From assembly GCA_016865015.1 (NCBI GenBank), contig CP018226.1:1085001-1149000 (forward strand): 64,000 nucleotides of DNA, written 5' to 3'. The stretch is from Rhizobiales bacterium IMCC20636. Its GTDB lineage: Bacteria; Pseudomonadota; Alphaproteobacteria; Rhizobiales; GCA-2746425. Positions 55,724-64,000 of this stretch are shown here, piece by piece. Both the position numbers and the translations under genes were made by a program. The notes under the pieces are model-generated. The model saw only the letters and a program-made list of their open reading frames with translations, was not told the DNA's origin and ran no database searches. Every line of letters starts with the position of its first letter. The first letter of the stretch is position 1.

Positions 55724-56362
55724 GATTTTTCTCCTCCCAATTTGGGTTTTCTTGAGTTTGTAAAAGTTCTTGGCGGCAAGGGGGCGTCCGTTCGGTTGCC
55801 GTCCTTGCAGAGTGCTACACAGGCCTTGATGGCTTCGTGCAACATGGAACTGGTGGTGTCGAGTTCTTCGTGCAGGTTCCGTGGGCTTGACCGATTGTCG
55901 GTTTTCCACCGTCCCCAGATCAATCCCGTGCGTAAAACATCATGGGGCTCGGCAACTTGGCTCGTCATTGGGGGAGGGCACTCTTCCGATTGTTTCGGCC
56001 ACATTAAGGGTCTTGATCTGAAGTTCAATAAAAATCGAATACATCTCATGTGGCGGAGGATATGTCAGGTTTTCGAGATTTGTTGACGCGGTCGCTATCG
56101 CCAATGCTCTGGTCAAACCACGATTGGCGAATACAGTCAGGCTCGTCACCGTCCCGGGAAAAGGGGAGCTGCCTGCTGTCAGTGGTGCCCGCCTTGATGA
56201 AATCCTGTTCGGCCATGAAACAACACTGAGAAATGACAGTTACGCCGCTGTCGCGCATGATAATCACACCAAAAGCTCACGGAACCCTCTTGATAGGGCG
56301 CTCGACTTTATAGCTGCATCCGGTGATGATGCTGCAAACAACATCGGGTGAGGGTGGGTGTC
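55724..56362. other. Gap of about 640 bases, no convincing gene
   Basis: Several short frames cross this stretch (for example 56124-56351 plus and 55720-56049 minus), but none has a good ribosome site, a recognisable domain or clear coding bias. It may hold remnants of a lost gene; I see nothing to support one. Confidence 0.5.
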
Positions 56363-56728
56363 ATGAAATTCCAAAAATTGTTCTGCGACGACAATGGTGA
56401 GAGCCATTGGGAAGATGTCGATATCATGCTTGAGGAACGCAGTTTTGCGCCGCCTGCTCAGAAGATAGAAGTCTCCGAACCGGAACAGGTAAAGCGCACC
56501 ATGTTTCTCCGACTCCGCTCAGGATGGAATGAACAGATTCATCCAACGCCCGTTATGCAAAAGCTTGTGTGTCTGGCGGGCACTGTCAGGGTTACCGCCA
56601 GTGACAATGAATTTCGCGACATTGGTCCAGGGGATGTCTGGCACATGGAAGACAAGCGCGGGAAAGGTCATCATACCGTGGTGACGAGCACAGAAGATTT
56701 TGAAGCCCTCATCATTCAATATGAATAA
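56363..56728 (+). CDS. Cupin-domain protein
   Basis: A 121-residue small beta-barrel with cupin character: a first segment RSGWNEQIHPTPVMQKLVCLAGTVRV, and GPGDVWHMEDKRGKGHH, where the His residues could hold a metal. Start ATG 56363, five codons into a frame opened by GTG 56348. The enzyme or binding role is not determined. It converges with the metal transporter gene. Confidence 0.75.
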   Translation: MKFQKLFCDDNGESHWEDVDIMLEERSFAPPAQKIEVSEPEQVKRTMFLRLRSGWNEQIHPTPVMQKLVCLAGTVRVTASDNEFRDIGPGDVWHMEDKRGKGHHTVVTSTEDFEALIIQYE

Positions 56729-56756
56729 TGCGATCCGGCGGAGCTTGTGATTGTCT

Positions 56757-57644
56757 TCAATCGAAGACGATGACGCCGGTTTGCTCTGATTTATGCTCAG
56801 GTTCGATATGGATCGTGGTGCGGGCACCCCGATATGCCTTTTTCAGTGCAAGTTCGATCCGGTCACAGATTTCATGTGCCTGAAAGACGGTGGTCTCTCC
56901 CGGCAGGACGAGGTGGAAATCGATAAAGATTGCCGGTCCTGCATGGCGGGTCCGAAGATCGTGGGCCTCCATTGCGCCGTCTGCCTGCGAGGCGATTATC
57001 TCGCGGATGTTGTTCAGTGTTTCCTCGGGCAGGGCCTCATCCATGAGACCGCTCAGAGATTCCTTGATGATCTTTGAGCCAGACCAGAGAATGTTGACTG
57101 CCACAAGGGCCGCCAATGCCGGGTCGAGAATCCACCATCCTGTTGTAATTGCCAGCAAAATACCTGCGGCCACTCCAATGGACGTCAAAACATCGGTGAA
57201 CAGATGTTTTCCATCGGCGACCAGGGCCGGGGATTTTCGCTTTCTGCCATGAGAAATCAGGATCCAGGCCCAGAAACCGTTGATTACGGTGGCTCCGAGA
57301 TTCACCAGAAGCCCCTCGATTGGTGCATCAAGAGCGATGGGTTGGATGAAACCGTGATAGGACTCCCGCAAGATCAGCAGCGCAGCCACGACGATTAGAA
57401 CACCTTCAAGAACAGCACTGAAAAATTCTGCCTTGTGATGCCCGTAAGGATGGTTGGCATCGGCTGGCTTGGTCGCGATGTGAATGGCAATCAGAGCGGC
57501 AAATGCTGTCGCGACATTGACCGTGCTTTCGAGCGCATCTGACAGAAGCGCAACCGAACCTGTCATCCAATAGGCCAGAGATTTCAAACCCAGCACAGCA
57601 AAGCCCACGAAGATACTGCCAATCGCGAGCTTGATGGTAGTCAT
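56757..57644 (-). CDS. Cation diffusion facilitator (metal efflux) transporter
   Basis: A 295-residue CDF protein, probably exporting Zn2+ or Fe2+. Six membrane helices with the metal-site motifs: SVALLSDALESTVNVATA in helix 2 and DGKHLFTDVLTSIGV in helix 5 (His-x3-Asp). A C-terminal cytoplasmic domain has the usual His-rich tail (TIHIEPEHKSE). ATG 57644. The exact metal is inferred only from the family. Confidence 0.92.
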   Translation of the reverse strand: MTTIKLAIGSIFVGFAVLGLKSLAYWMTGSVALLSDALESTVNVATAFAALIAIHIATKPADANHPYGHHKAEFFSAVLEGVLIVVAALLILRESYHGFIQPIALDAPIEGLLVNLGATVINGFWAWILISHGRKRKSPALVADGKHLFTDVLTSIGVAAGILLAITTGWWILDPALAALVAVNILWSGSKIIKESLSGLMDEALPEETLNNIREIIASQADGAMEAHDLRTRHAGPAIFIDFHLVLPGETTVFQAHEICDRIELALKKAYRGARTTIHIEPEHKSEQTGVIVFD

Positions 57645-57991
57645 CAGGACAGTCCTTTGTTGCCGTATACCCCGTCACATAAACAAGCCGGGAGAAAGGC
57701 GCAAACAAGCAAATGGGTTTATCTGTTGATTTCTTTGGCCGTTTTCCACCGAACCTTCCCGCGTTTCAAGTGATCGTCAGCTTACTGACGCAGGTTTGCC
57801 GTGATGGATGTTGGATTTTGTTATATATCCGACACAAGAGGTCGCTATGTTGGAACCGTGCTGTCCGGATTCTCGCGTGAAATGGCTGTATTTCCGTTGT
57901 CTTTGGGCACTGCTGCCATGATGATTTACCTGAGTCGTTTCTGTCACAACAAGAAGCGCTCCAGGCCTGCAAGAAAATACGAGATCACTGA
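57645..57991. other. Intergenic gap, no gene seen
   Basis: Between the CDF transporter and the ACR3 gene. A 64-codon frame (57801-57995, plus) runs into the ACR3 start but has no recognisable features. No arsR-like gene or clear ArsR site was seen. Confidence 0.5.
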
Positions 57992-59002
57992 ATGAGCATT
58001 TTTGAAAAATACCTGTCCCTTTGGATTGCGTTGGCGATGGCGGGCGGAATTGTGTTGGGCAATCTGGCACCGGGTTTGATCGACGCCATTGCTGCGGCAG
58101 AAGTGTTCAGCGTCAATCTGGTGGTTGCCATTCTGATCTGGGCGATGGTTTATCCCATGATGGTTGGCGTCGATCCTGGATCGCTGCGTGACGTTGCGCG
58201 CCAACCGCGCGGGTTGCTGATCACACTTGTGGTGAACTGGTTGATCAAGCCGTTTACGATGGCCGCTCTGGCCGTGCTGTTTTTCAAATATGTGTTTGCG
58301 CCCTGGATACCGGCTGAAGACGCGATGCAATACATCGCCGGATTGATCCTGCTTGGGGCAGCACCCTGTACGGCGATGGTGTTTGTCTGGTCACAACTGA
58401 CGCGTGGTGACGAGACCTATACGCTTTTGCAAGTGTCGGTGAATGATCTGATCATGGTCTTTGCCTTTGCGCCCATCGTGGCCTTGCTGCTGGGTGTCAC
58501 CGACATCACCGTCCCCTGGTCGACACTGGTTCTGTCGGTCTTGCTGTTTATCGCGCTGCCACTGGCCGCTGGCCTGCTGACGCGAAACAGGCTTGGAACG
58601 CAAGCGGCCATCGAGACGTTTCAGGCTCGTGTGAAGCCCTATTCGGTTGTGGGGCTGATCGTCACGGTGATGATCCTGTTTGGCCTTCAGGGGCAGGTGA
58701 TCGTGTCCAAACCATTCATCATTGTGCTGATCGCCGTTCCGATCATCCTTCAAAGCTACGGCATTTTCGCAATCGCTTATGCGGCGGCCTTCGCGATGAA
58801 GGTACCCCACCGCATTGCCGCGCCCTGCGCTTTGATCGGAACGTCGAATTTCTTCGAGCTGGCAGTCGCAGTCGCCATCAGCCTGTTTGGGCTGAATTCA
58901 GGTGCTGCCCTTGCGACGGTTGTGGGCGTTCTGGTCGAGGTTCCGGTGATGCTGACGCTTGTCGCATTTGCCAATCGGACACGGGCCCGCTTTGTCCCCT
59001 GA
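57992..59002 (+). CDS. arsB: ACR3 family arsenite efflux transporter
   Basis: A 336-residue, ten-helix ACR3-type pump, exporting arsenite (and perhaps antimonite). The essential Cys is in [16 protein letters not shown] near residue 117, and the other family segments are VYPMMVGVD and [21 protein letters not shown] 57992. There is no arsR or arsC nearby, so it is a lone exporter gene; its control is unclear. (ACR3 is often named arsB in annotations, though it is not the ArsB fold.). Confidence 0.92.
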   Translation: MSIFEKYLSLWIALAMAGGIVLGNLAPGLIDAIAAAEVFSVNLVVAILIWAMVYPMMVGVDPGSLRDVARQPRGLLITLVVNWLIKPFTMAALAVLFFKYVFAPWIPAEDAMQYIAGLILLGAAPCTAMVFVWSQLTRGDETYTLLQVSVNDLIMVFAFAPIVALLLGVTDITVPWSTLVLSVLLFIALPLAAGLLTRNRLGTQAAIETFQARVKPYSVVGLIVTVMILFGLQGQVIVSKPFIIVLIAVPIILQSYGIFAIAYAAAFAMKVPHRIAAPCALIGTSNFFELAVAVAISLFGLNSGAALATVVGVLVEVPVMLTLVAFANRTRARFVP

Positions 59003-59168
59003 CACGGGGCAAATGTGGGCTGACTGCCAGCCATGCGAAGTCTTCGACAGTCGCTTCTGACAGTGCCGTTTACAAGGAAGGCCGTGATGCTGCTTGCGCG
59101 ATGCGAGAAAGCGCCTGACCCAGGTTCCTGAACTGGATCTGTTCCGAGGCGCACCATTCACAGCTCAT

Positions 59169-59303
59169 CTATTTTACTTTTTTACCGGCCACCGTAATGG
59201 GGGACTTGCCGACGTTTGAATCAGCTGTTCCCGAGCTTTTCGGTTTCTCCTGCTTGGGTTTTCGAACTTCTTTGTTGCTGCGTTTATTATTACCTTTACC
59301 CAT
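59169..59303 (-). CDS. Small basic protein, 44 residues
   Basis: A short, very basic protein beginning MGKGNNKRSNKEVRKPKQEK and ending SPITVAGKKVK. About a third of the residues are Lys or Arg, with no hydrophobic core, so it is probably disordered or nucleic-acid binding. ATG 59303 follows an AGAGGAAA site. I recall similar MGKGNN-type small proteins from Alphaproteobacteria; this should be checked. Too short to be picked by ordinary length cut-offs. Confidence 0.75.
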   Translation of the reverse strand: MGKGNNKRSNKEVRKPKQEKPKSSGTADSNVGKSPITVAGKKVK

Positions 59304-59809
59304 TGGATTTCCTCTTTGAGTTGCAGTGAATTACATGACAGGAATTTTGCATTTTTGCGTGAGCGATAGTCGCACGCGGAAATGCTGACAGACACAGGCT
59401 GCAGAAATTTCAGAACGGCTTCGACGACAAACACATACTGGCTTGATGCAGATAAAATTTACGATTGTGTAATTACCAACAGAGCCAGCATTCACGAATT
59501 GCCGGTTTTTTGCCGTGCGCCAAATATCAATCCTTCATCATCATGTAATTGTGATGAAGTGATGATTTTGAATTCTTGAATTCAGGCTGTAAAGGCGTTG
59601 AAGTGCGCATTTTTAAAAATGACGCAATTCAACCATGAATAATTTACGCCCATTATTTCGACACTGCAAGAAAATTCTAGGGTCTGGACTTGCTCTGCCG
59701 ATGTGGCCCAGACCCTGATTGGAAGTCATATGAGTGTTTGGCCTGGCGCGCTATCCATTGGCGTTTTGCAGCGAGCTATGGCGGTCAGCAGTGGGCTCCA
59801 AAGGCCAAA
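59304..59809. other. Intergenic gap of about 500 bases
   Basis: AT-rich stretch with no frame of convincing coding character. It contains a GAATTC-TT-GAATTC tandem near 59571-59585, probably chance. Confidence 0.55.
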
Positions 59810-60406
59810 TTATTTCAGAGCCGCGGGGTGGTGCCGAATGGCTTCTGCCACTGCTTTCAATTTGATAAAGGGTTCAAAAGTTTCCTTCGGGATATCATCG
59901 ATATCGCCACTGCCGATCCACTTTTCTGCCATGTAGAGTTTGATGTCAGCTACGTTTGGCGTGTCGCCGGCCAGAAATGGCCCGGTTTTGATCAATCCTT
60001 CCACACCAGCCCCCCATTTGGGAATGTAGTCCGCAGCAAGCGCTTGTCTGGCGGCTTTCTTCAGTGCGGGATCTTCAATTCGCATCGTGGCAAAAATCTT
60101 GTGGCGGAAATCCTCAACCGTATCCATCACCTCATCATGACGGGCTGCCGCAAATCTTTCTTCAGGATGAAACCCGTGTTGGCGCCCGATAAGACGCAAT
60201 ATGGCGTTTGTCTGGGTGATCACGCCGCGGTTTTTCACTTCCAGAATTGGCAGCGAACCGAACGGCAATTCCGGTTTGAGCTTTTCGAATTCCTCAAAGG
60301 AGAGACGATTGTCGTCAAACGCCACGCCGGCCATTCTGAAAGCGATGCGAATTTCTTCGCCTCTGCTGCCAGCGAAATCGAAATAGGTGAGTTTATAATC
60401 TGACAT
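59810..60406 (-). CDS. Glutathione S-transferase
   Basis: A 198-residue sigma/alpha-type glutathione transferase. N-terminal thioredoxin fold with Tyr9 in LTYFDFAGSRGEEIRIAF, which is the place of the catalytic Tyr in this class, and the cis-Pro/TQTNAI segment that binds glutathione; the all-helical C-domain follows. ATG 60406. Some members make prostaglandin-like or detoxify electrophiles; the substrate here is not known. Confidence 0.88.
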   Translation of the reverse strand: MSDYKLTYFDFAGSRGEEIRIAFRMAGVAFDDNRLSFEEFEKLKPELPFGSLPILEVKNRGVITQTNAILRLIGRQHGFHPEERFAAARHDEVMDTVEDFRHKIFATMRIEDPALKKAARQALAADYIPKWGAGVEGLIKTGPFLAGDTPNVADIKLYMAEKWIGSGDIDDIPKETFEPFIKLKAVAEAIRHHPAALK

Positions 60407-60727
60407 TTGTGCCTCTGGTTTCCGGTCGGGTTATTGGGTGCCGGTCACTTGTTGGATGATAGTCAATCGTGATGATGAAAATGAACGCCGAGGGTTCTGA
60501 ACCCGGGTCAGCTTACCAATTGAGTCTGGACCCCAAGTTAATGATAGCTCCATGAGGCTCTAATCTGGATGATGTTCTGCCCAACTGGTTACGGTGATGA
60601 TACCAATAAAACTAAACTTACGGTAGATTTTACATGCAGTTTTCAAGGACGGAGTTCTACCCGCAATGGACCGATGATCGTTCATGCTGCGTGCATTGCT
60701 ATCATTTGGCAATGCTCGCGATTAGGT
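60407..60727. other. Intergenic gap, no gene seen
   Basis: About 320 bases between the GST gene and the ChaC-like gene. No convincing frame; a tRNA-like fragment at about 60487-60526 was looked at and rejected. Confidence 0.5.
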
Positions 60728-61462
60728 TTACAACCGTTGAAATGTGGCAGCTTTGGCATCCTGGAGCAAAGCCAGGCACTCCTCATCAATGATGCCAAGT
60801 GCAGAGAATTGAGCGACGATATTTTCCAGATATTCCATACTTGTTCCCAACACGCCTTCACCGGATACGAGACACTCTATCTGCTCATCACGATGCAGAT
60901 CAGGCTGGATGGTGTCCGCCTCATAATCGGCGACAAATGTCAGTGCGCGTACTGACGTGTCATCGATCTGTGCATCCACGAATTGCGGTATGTATCCGGG
61001 CGCAATCATTTCCCGCCGCCACAGATTTTCGGTTTCTGCCTCAACTCGCTCGCTTGAGATCTTGTAGATCAGGCCGTCGCAGCCATGTCCCTTGTCCAAT
61101 GCTGCCATCAAACCCGGCGCTTCACGCGTCCCGCGTCCGCCCAGGGTTTCCTTCAGGATGAAGCGCCGGGCGTGGTCAGATACCCTGGCGCGGCGAACAT
61201 CTGCGAAGACAAGAGCCGGATCCCACATCAGCGATCCGTAGGCGAATATCCACAGATCGCCTGCGTCATGTTCAGCTAGCGCATTGCGTCGCGAGGCCTG
61301 GCGGTAATCGTCTGAATGCAACCTTTCGATGGCCCAGTGGAGCTCAGGCCATTGTTTGAAAACCTCAAGGGCATTAAAATCCCGGAAGAACGATTTCAAT
61401 GGATCGGAAATCTTGTCGCGCAATTCAGGGTGATGCAGGAAAGGGTCACTGACAGAATTCAT
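60728..61462 (-). CDS. ChaC-like gamma-glutamylcyclotransferase with N-terminal extension
   Basis: A 244-residue protein with the ChaC signature LWIFAYGSLMWDPALVF at about residues 70-86 and the GTREAPGLMAALD segment, and an active-site Glu in a LWRREMIAPGYIP-like stretch. About 65 residues precede the domain, unlike the 174-residue copy at 19628-20152. It probably acts on glutathione or related gamma-glutamyl compounds. ATG 61462. The neighbouring GST gene fits a glutathione context. Confidence 0.87.
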   Translation of the reverse strand: MNSVSDPFLHHPELRDKISDPLKSFFRDFNALEVFKQWPELHWAIERLHSDDYRQASRRNALAEHDAGDLWIFAYGSLMWDPALVFADVRRARVSDHARRFILKETLGGRGTREAPGLMAALDKGHGCDGLIYKISSERVEAETENLWRREMIAPGYIPQFVDAQIDDTSVRALTFVADYEADTIQPDLHRDEQIECLVSGEGVLGTSMEYLENIVAQFSALGIIDEECLALLQDAKAATFQRL

Positions 61463-61776
61463 TTTGTAATTTTTCTTTCTCTTGGCAGGCCGGACTTCGC
61501 GTTGGTCTTGATCTTAACCGCATTTCGTTCTGCGCATGCTGCAATTGTTGCCCATAAGGCGATCTGGATGGGCAATGCGATGATATGCGCAAGATAATGA
61601 CACGGGCCAAGGCGCAGAAGTTGCGAAGAAATTTTGACCGGTTCCACTTTTCACTGGCCTGACCGATGCAGAGTCCCGGATATCGGAAGAAGCCACAACC
61701 GAGTTTTTCAACTGCTCCAGTGACCAGCGCGTTTCTGCCCAGGCTCACATCCGGTGCATATGCCGGATGTCCAAGA
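61463..61776. other. Intergenic gap, no gene seen
   Basis: About 310 bases between the ChaC-like gene and the secreted Cys-rich protein gene; no convincing frame, repeat or hairpin. Confidence 0.5.
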
Positions 61777-62292
61777 TTACTGAGCGCAGCATCCAACCGA
61801 CATCCAGCAGGTGCGGTCATTGTTTGGACCGGAACATCCCAGATCGTGATAGAGGCATTGGGTCAGTCCATCATTCATCATTTCCGCTCGGGCCCGTCCC
61901 AATTGCTCGTGGGCAGCATCTCTGGCGCTCTGGCGGCTGTTTCCTCTGCCTTCTGCAACCTCAGACCTGCGGCATTCACCGTCAGACTGGACGCCGATGT
62001 CATCCACTGGCTCTTCTGCGGGTGGCTCTGCAGCCGGGCGACATCTTGCAAGTTCGGCTTCGCGGATGGCCGTTTCTCCCGAGGCTGTCCCTTCGCCGAC
62101 CAGGCTGCAAAATCCAGCGTGGGCACCAATATCGGCATGCCAGCGCAGCCCTGTATACCCACAGCCCAGAGTCAGATTTTCATTTTGCTGCGCGGCCGCT
62201 GTCGTGCCGTATTCGGCGCAATCCGCCAAGGCAAGGCCGGGCCAGACGCAGATCAACAGGAAGGTCAGCACCTGAAGTGGTGATCGGATCAT
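61777..62292 (-). CDS. Exported Cys-rich protein of unknown function
   Basis: A 171-residue protein with a signal peptide (SPLQVLTFLLICVWPGLALAD, cleaved near Ala23) and about nine cysteines in the mature part, probably disulfide bonded in the periplasm or outside. I do not recognise a family. ATG 62292 overlaps the stop of the upstream gene by four bases (ATGA), so the two are coupled. Confidence 0.72.
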   Translation of the reverse strand: MIRSPLQVLTFLLICVWPGLALADCAEYGTTAAAQQNENLTLGCGYTGLRWHADIGAHAGFCSLVGEGTASGETAIREAELARCRPAAEPPAEEPVDDIGVQSDGECRRSEVAEGRGNSRQSARDAAHEQLGRARAEMMNDGLTQCLYHDLGCSGPNNDRTCWMSVGCCAQ

Positions 62293-62726
62293 TTGCTCCT
62301 GACTTTCAAAGCCATCAGGCCGACTTCAATTTTTTTTACCAGTTTTGCAGTGCGCTCATTCCTGGAGCTCGTTGTGGACCAGGTTTCGAGGGTTGCCATA
62401 AAGGTCGCGATGTCTCTGTTTCCTGCGCTCTTGGCTAGGGCCTGAATGATCTGTGCATTGTGGCCGACAGCTTGCAGCGCTACTTTTTCATTCTTGGCTT
62501 CACCATCGACCCCATCAAATTTCGCAAGTGTGATCAGGGCTTCATGTATTGCTCTCTGCGCTGCCTGAAATTGGGTCTGATCGGCTTTGTTCAACACAAG
62601 AGACTGATCGTCAGGAAAGCCGATATTCTGAATGGCCGCGACGGGACCTGACAGAGCAAGACCAGCGGTAAAACAAAGCGCAAGACAGATTGAAAACAAG
62701 CGCGCGCGAAGGTGTGATATCATCAT
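62289..62726 (-). CDS. Exported helical protein of unknown function
   Basis: A 145-residue protein with a signal peptide (residues about 5-32, ending AAIQ-like) and a helical body rich in Ala and Lys. ATG 62726 lies six bases after AGGAGG; the frame is open further upstream without a site. No known domain. It is followed by the Cys-rich protein gene with a four-base overlap, and the gene at 62895 lies upstream on the same strand (168-base gap). Confidence 0.75.
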   Translation of the reverse strand: MMISHLRARLFSICLALCFTAGLALSGPVAAIQNIGFPDDQSLVLNKADQTQFQAAQRAIHEALITLAKFDGVDGEAKNEKVALQAVGHNAQIIQALAKSAGNRDIATFMATLETWSTTSSRNERTAKLVKKIEVGLMALKVRSK

Positions 62727-62894
62727 GACATGCCTCCTTGTGGAGGACAGTTTGCCCGAAACCACCCAATTCGGCAAGGTTTGCACCGTTTGCGACCGTG
62801 TTCCCTGCAAAATATGCAGCATCGCACCTCTGGACATCGAGATTGCGGTCTCCAACAGTGATGCCGCGCCAGATCGGGCGTAATTGCAGGCCTG

Positions 62895-64000
62895 CTAGAG
62901 TTTCAGATCGATATCCTCTTCAACGGCCTCGGTTCCCAATAGAGGGACACCTTCCTCGATCATGGCTTTGCTCTGGATGAAATGGGTGCGGTATGTCTCC
63001 TTGTCAAAGAGCCGCAAAGTGAAGTGGTCCCAGTCAGATCCGGATGCTGCATCAAAAGTGGCCATCAAGCCGTGGCTGCAATCTTCACCATAGGTGACAT
63101 CACGTTCTTCGATATCGTCTGGCGTTGCAATGCCGGATCTCTTGCCAAGTTTGAAGATGTTCCAATCGGTTTCGCTGCCGTCCTCGTTCCGCCAGATGCT
63201 CTTGGTTGAAAAGGCACTGGAGGAGGGCGCACATGAGGTGTCATATTCGCCCCAATATTGAGCATTGTTCTGACTCTGGTCAGGTGCGCCATATTTTTTT
63301 GTGAGGCTGCGAGTAATTTGCGCGGGCTTGACCGCTCCCTTGTCAAAAACCACCTGCCGGGTCAGGCCCATGATGATTTTTGAGGCTGACGGTGTTTCAT
63401 CAAACATGACAATCACTTCCTTTTCATCACGTGACTCGTAGAGCCGGGCTGATGAGAAGGGCTGAATTTTGCCAAAAGCCTCGAAGGTTGACCAGGCACG
63501 GTCCGCGACCAGAACCCGGCCGACATCCATATGGTTGCGGATGATTTTATCGGCTGCGTCAAAGGTCATGCCGAGTTGGAGGCCAACGATATCTGCGCCG
63601 TAAGGCGTATCCACCGGAGCGATCTGCTTTCGTTTGACGGGCTGTAGAAGTGCCGCGTCTGGTTGGGGCGCATCTGGGATCAACTCAAGCGCGCCATATA
63701 CCTCCTGTGCTTTTCCGCCGTAATATTCGGCGGAGATCAATTCCAGTTGAAACCGGTTTGTTGGCACAACTGGCGGAAATGGCTTTTCAAGATCGTTGAT
63801 GGACGCCTTGTCGCGTATTTCCTGTTGCACCAGAAAATCATCAACAACTTTTGCAGCAGCCTTGAATGGGGGCACAACAAGTGCATCTGCGCGGCTAATG
63901 TCTGCAATACGGAATGTTATCCGGGTTTTTGCACCGCGTCTGTTTTCAGACCGGGTGACGGCTTCCGGCACGCTGAGATATTTGTCTAGGACAAGAACAT
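62895..64000 (-). CDS. Unknown protein, 5' end cut by window
   Basis: The frame is open through the right edge of the window, so the start is outside; at least 368 residues are present. The visible part begins VLVLDKYLSVPEAV and contains the segment PYGADIVGLQLGMTFDAADKIIR, which looks like the small repeated domain often found after a regulatory or catalytic part, then a Trp/Cys stretch (EYDTSCAPSSSAF). I do not recognise the family. It is upstream of two exported proteins on the same strand. Confidence 0.7.
   Translation of the reverse strand, partial: VLVLDKYLSVPEAVTRSENRRGAKTRITFRIADISRADALVVPPFKAAAKVVDDFLVQQEIRDKASINDLEKPFPPVVPTNRFQLELISAEYYGGKAQEVYGALELIPDAPQPDAALLQPVKRKQIAPVDTPYGADIVGLQLGMTFDAADKIIRNHMDVGRVLVADRAWSTFEAFGKIQPFSSARLYESRDEKEVIVMFDETPSASKIIMGLTRQVVFDKGAVKPAQITRSLTKKYGAPDQSQNNAQYWGEYDTSCAPSSSAFSTKSIWRNEDGSETDWNIFKLGKRSGIATPDDIEERDVTYGEDCSHGLMATFDAASGSDWDHFTLRLFDKETYRTHFIQSKAMIEEGVPLLGTEAVEEDIDLKL

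Noticed and set aside
55724-56362. Possible broken gene remnants
   Set aside because: Short frames have no family features; composition alone does not support a pseudogene call.
59571-59585. GAATTC-TT-GAATTC tandem
   Set aside because: Short AT-rich direct repeat in an AT-rich gap; no other sign of function.
60487-60526. tRNA-like stretch (CTCAATTGGT then GGGTTC-x-GAACCC on the minus strand)
   Set aside because: Resembles a D-arm joined to a T-arm but lacks an anticodon arm and acceptor stem, so it is not a tRNA; probably chance.

Overview
The window looks like a chromosomal segment of an alphaproteobacterium of the order Hyphomicrobiales (Rhizobiales). The evidence is gene order: tlpA divergent from argH-lptM-lysA-TIGR02302; cpdR and hpt beside ftsE-ftsX-plsC; a ChaC-like gene and a DUF2125 gene beside tyrC-hisC and metX-metW; SDR-uvrC-pgsA-moaD-moaE; a methyltransferase divergent from gloB; purE-purK; and Omp31-like outer membrane proteins. 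Base composition is moderate for the order. The genus cannot be settled from the sequence alone. No rRNA, tRNA, CRISPR array, transposase or phage gene was recognised.

Layout. 1-2722: the end of a 3-hydroxyacyl-CoA dehydrogenase gene, an acyl-CoA synthetase and a small YjfB-like protein. 2804-6695: a TetR regulator divergent from a DevB-DevC-DevA type ABC exporter, with a perfect 7+6+7 palindrome between them. 6715-25429: mostly core genes, namely a PAS protein, TlpA, arginine and lysine synthesis, CpdR, Hpt, FtsEX, PlsC, a short gene under a likely SOS box, ChaC-like and DUF2125 proteins, tyrosine and histidine enzymes, and MetX/MetW. 25440-33640: an accessory island for a surface glycan, with an FkbM methyltransferase, two glycosyltransferases, three sulfotransferase-like proteins, an O-acyltransferase with an SGNH domain and a frameshifted YrbL-like gene. 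33978-37307: a zinc-ribbon metallopeptidase, glutaminase and an App1-type phosphatase.

37312-40082: a two-gene DNA repair unit, a radical SAM protein followed by a DUF4130-UdgX fusion, under a second likely SOS box. 40250-53000: again mostly core genes: an FMN-binding stress protein, methyltransferase/gloB, two YdcH-type proteins, purEK, rpsU, a TPR lipoprotein, molybdopterin synthase subunits, pgsA, a MATE pump, uvrC, an SDR and a Na/Ca exchanger. 53337-64000: two Omp31-like proteins each with a terminator, an SDR, a cupin, a CDF metal transporter, an ACR3 arsenite pump, a 44-residue basic protein, a glutathione transferase, a second ChaC-like protein, and three exported proteins of unknown function, the last cut by the window edge.

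The most interesting points are these. Two direct-repeat SOS boxes (GTTC-N7-GTTC) each end exactly 2 bases before an ATG. One controls the UdgX repair pair and the other a 135-residue protein I cannot identify. The sulfotransferase-rich glycan island and the palindrome-controlled DevBCA-like exporter are the other two systems worth follow-up.
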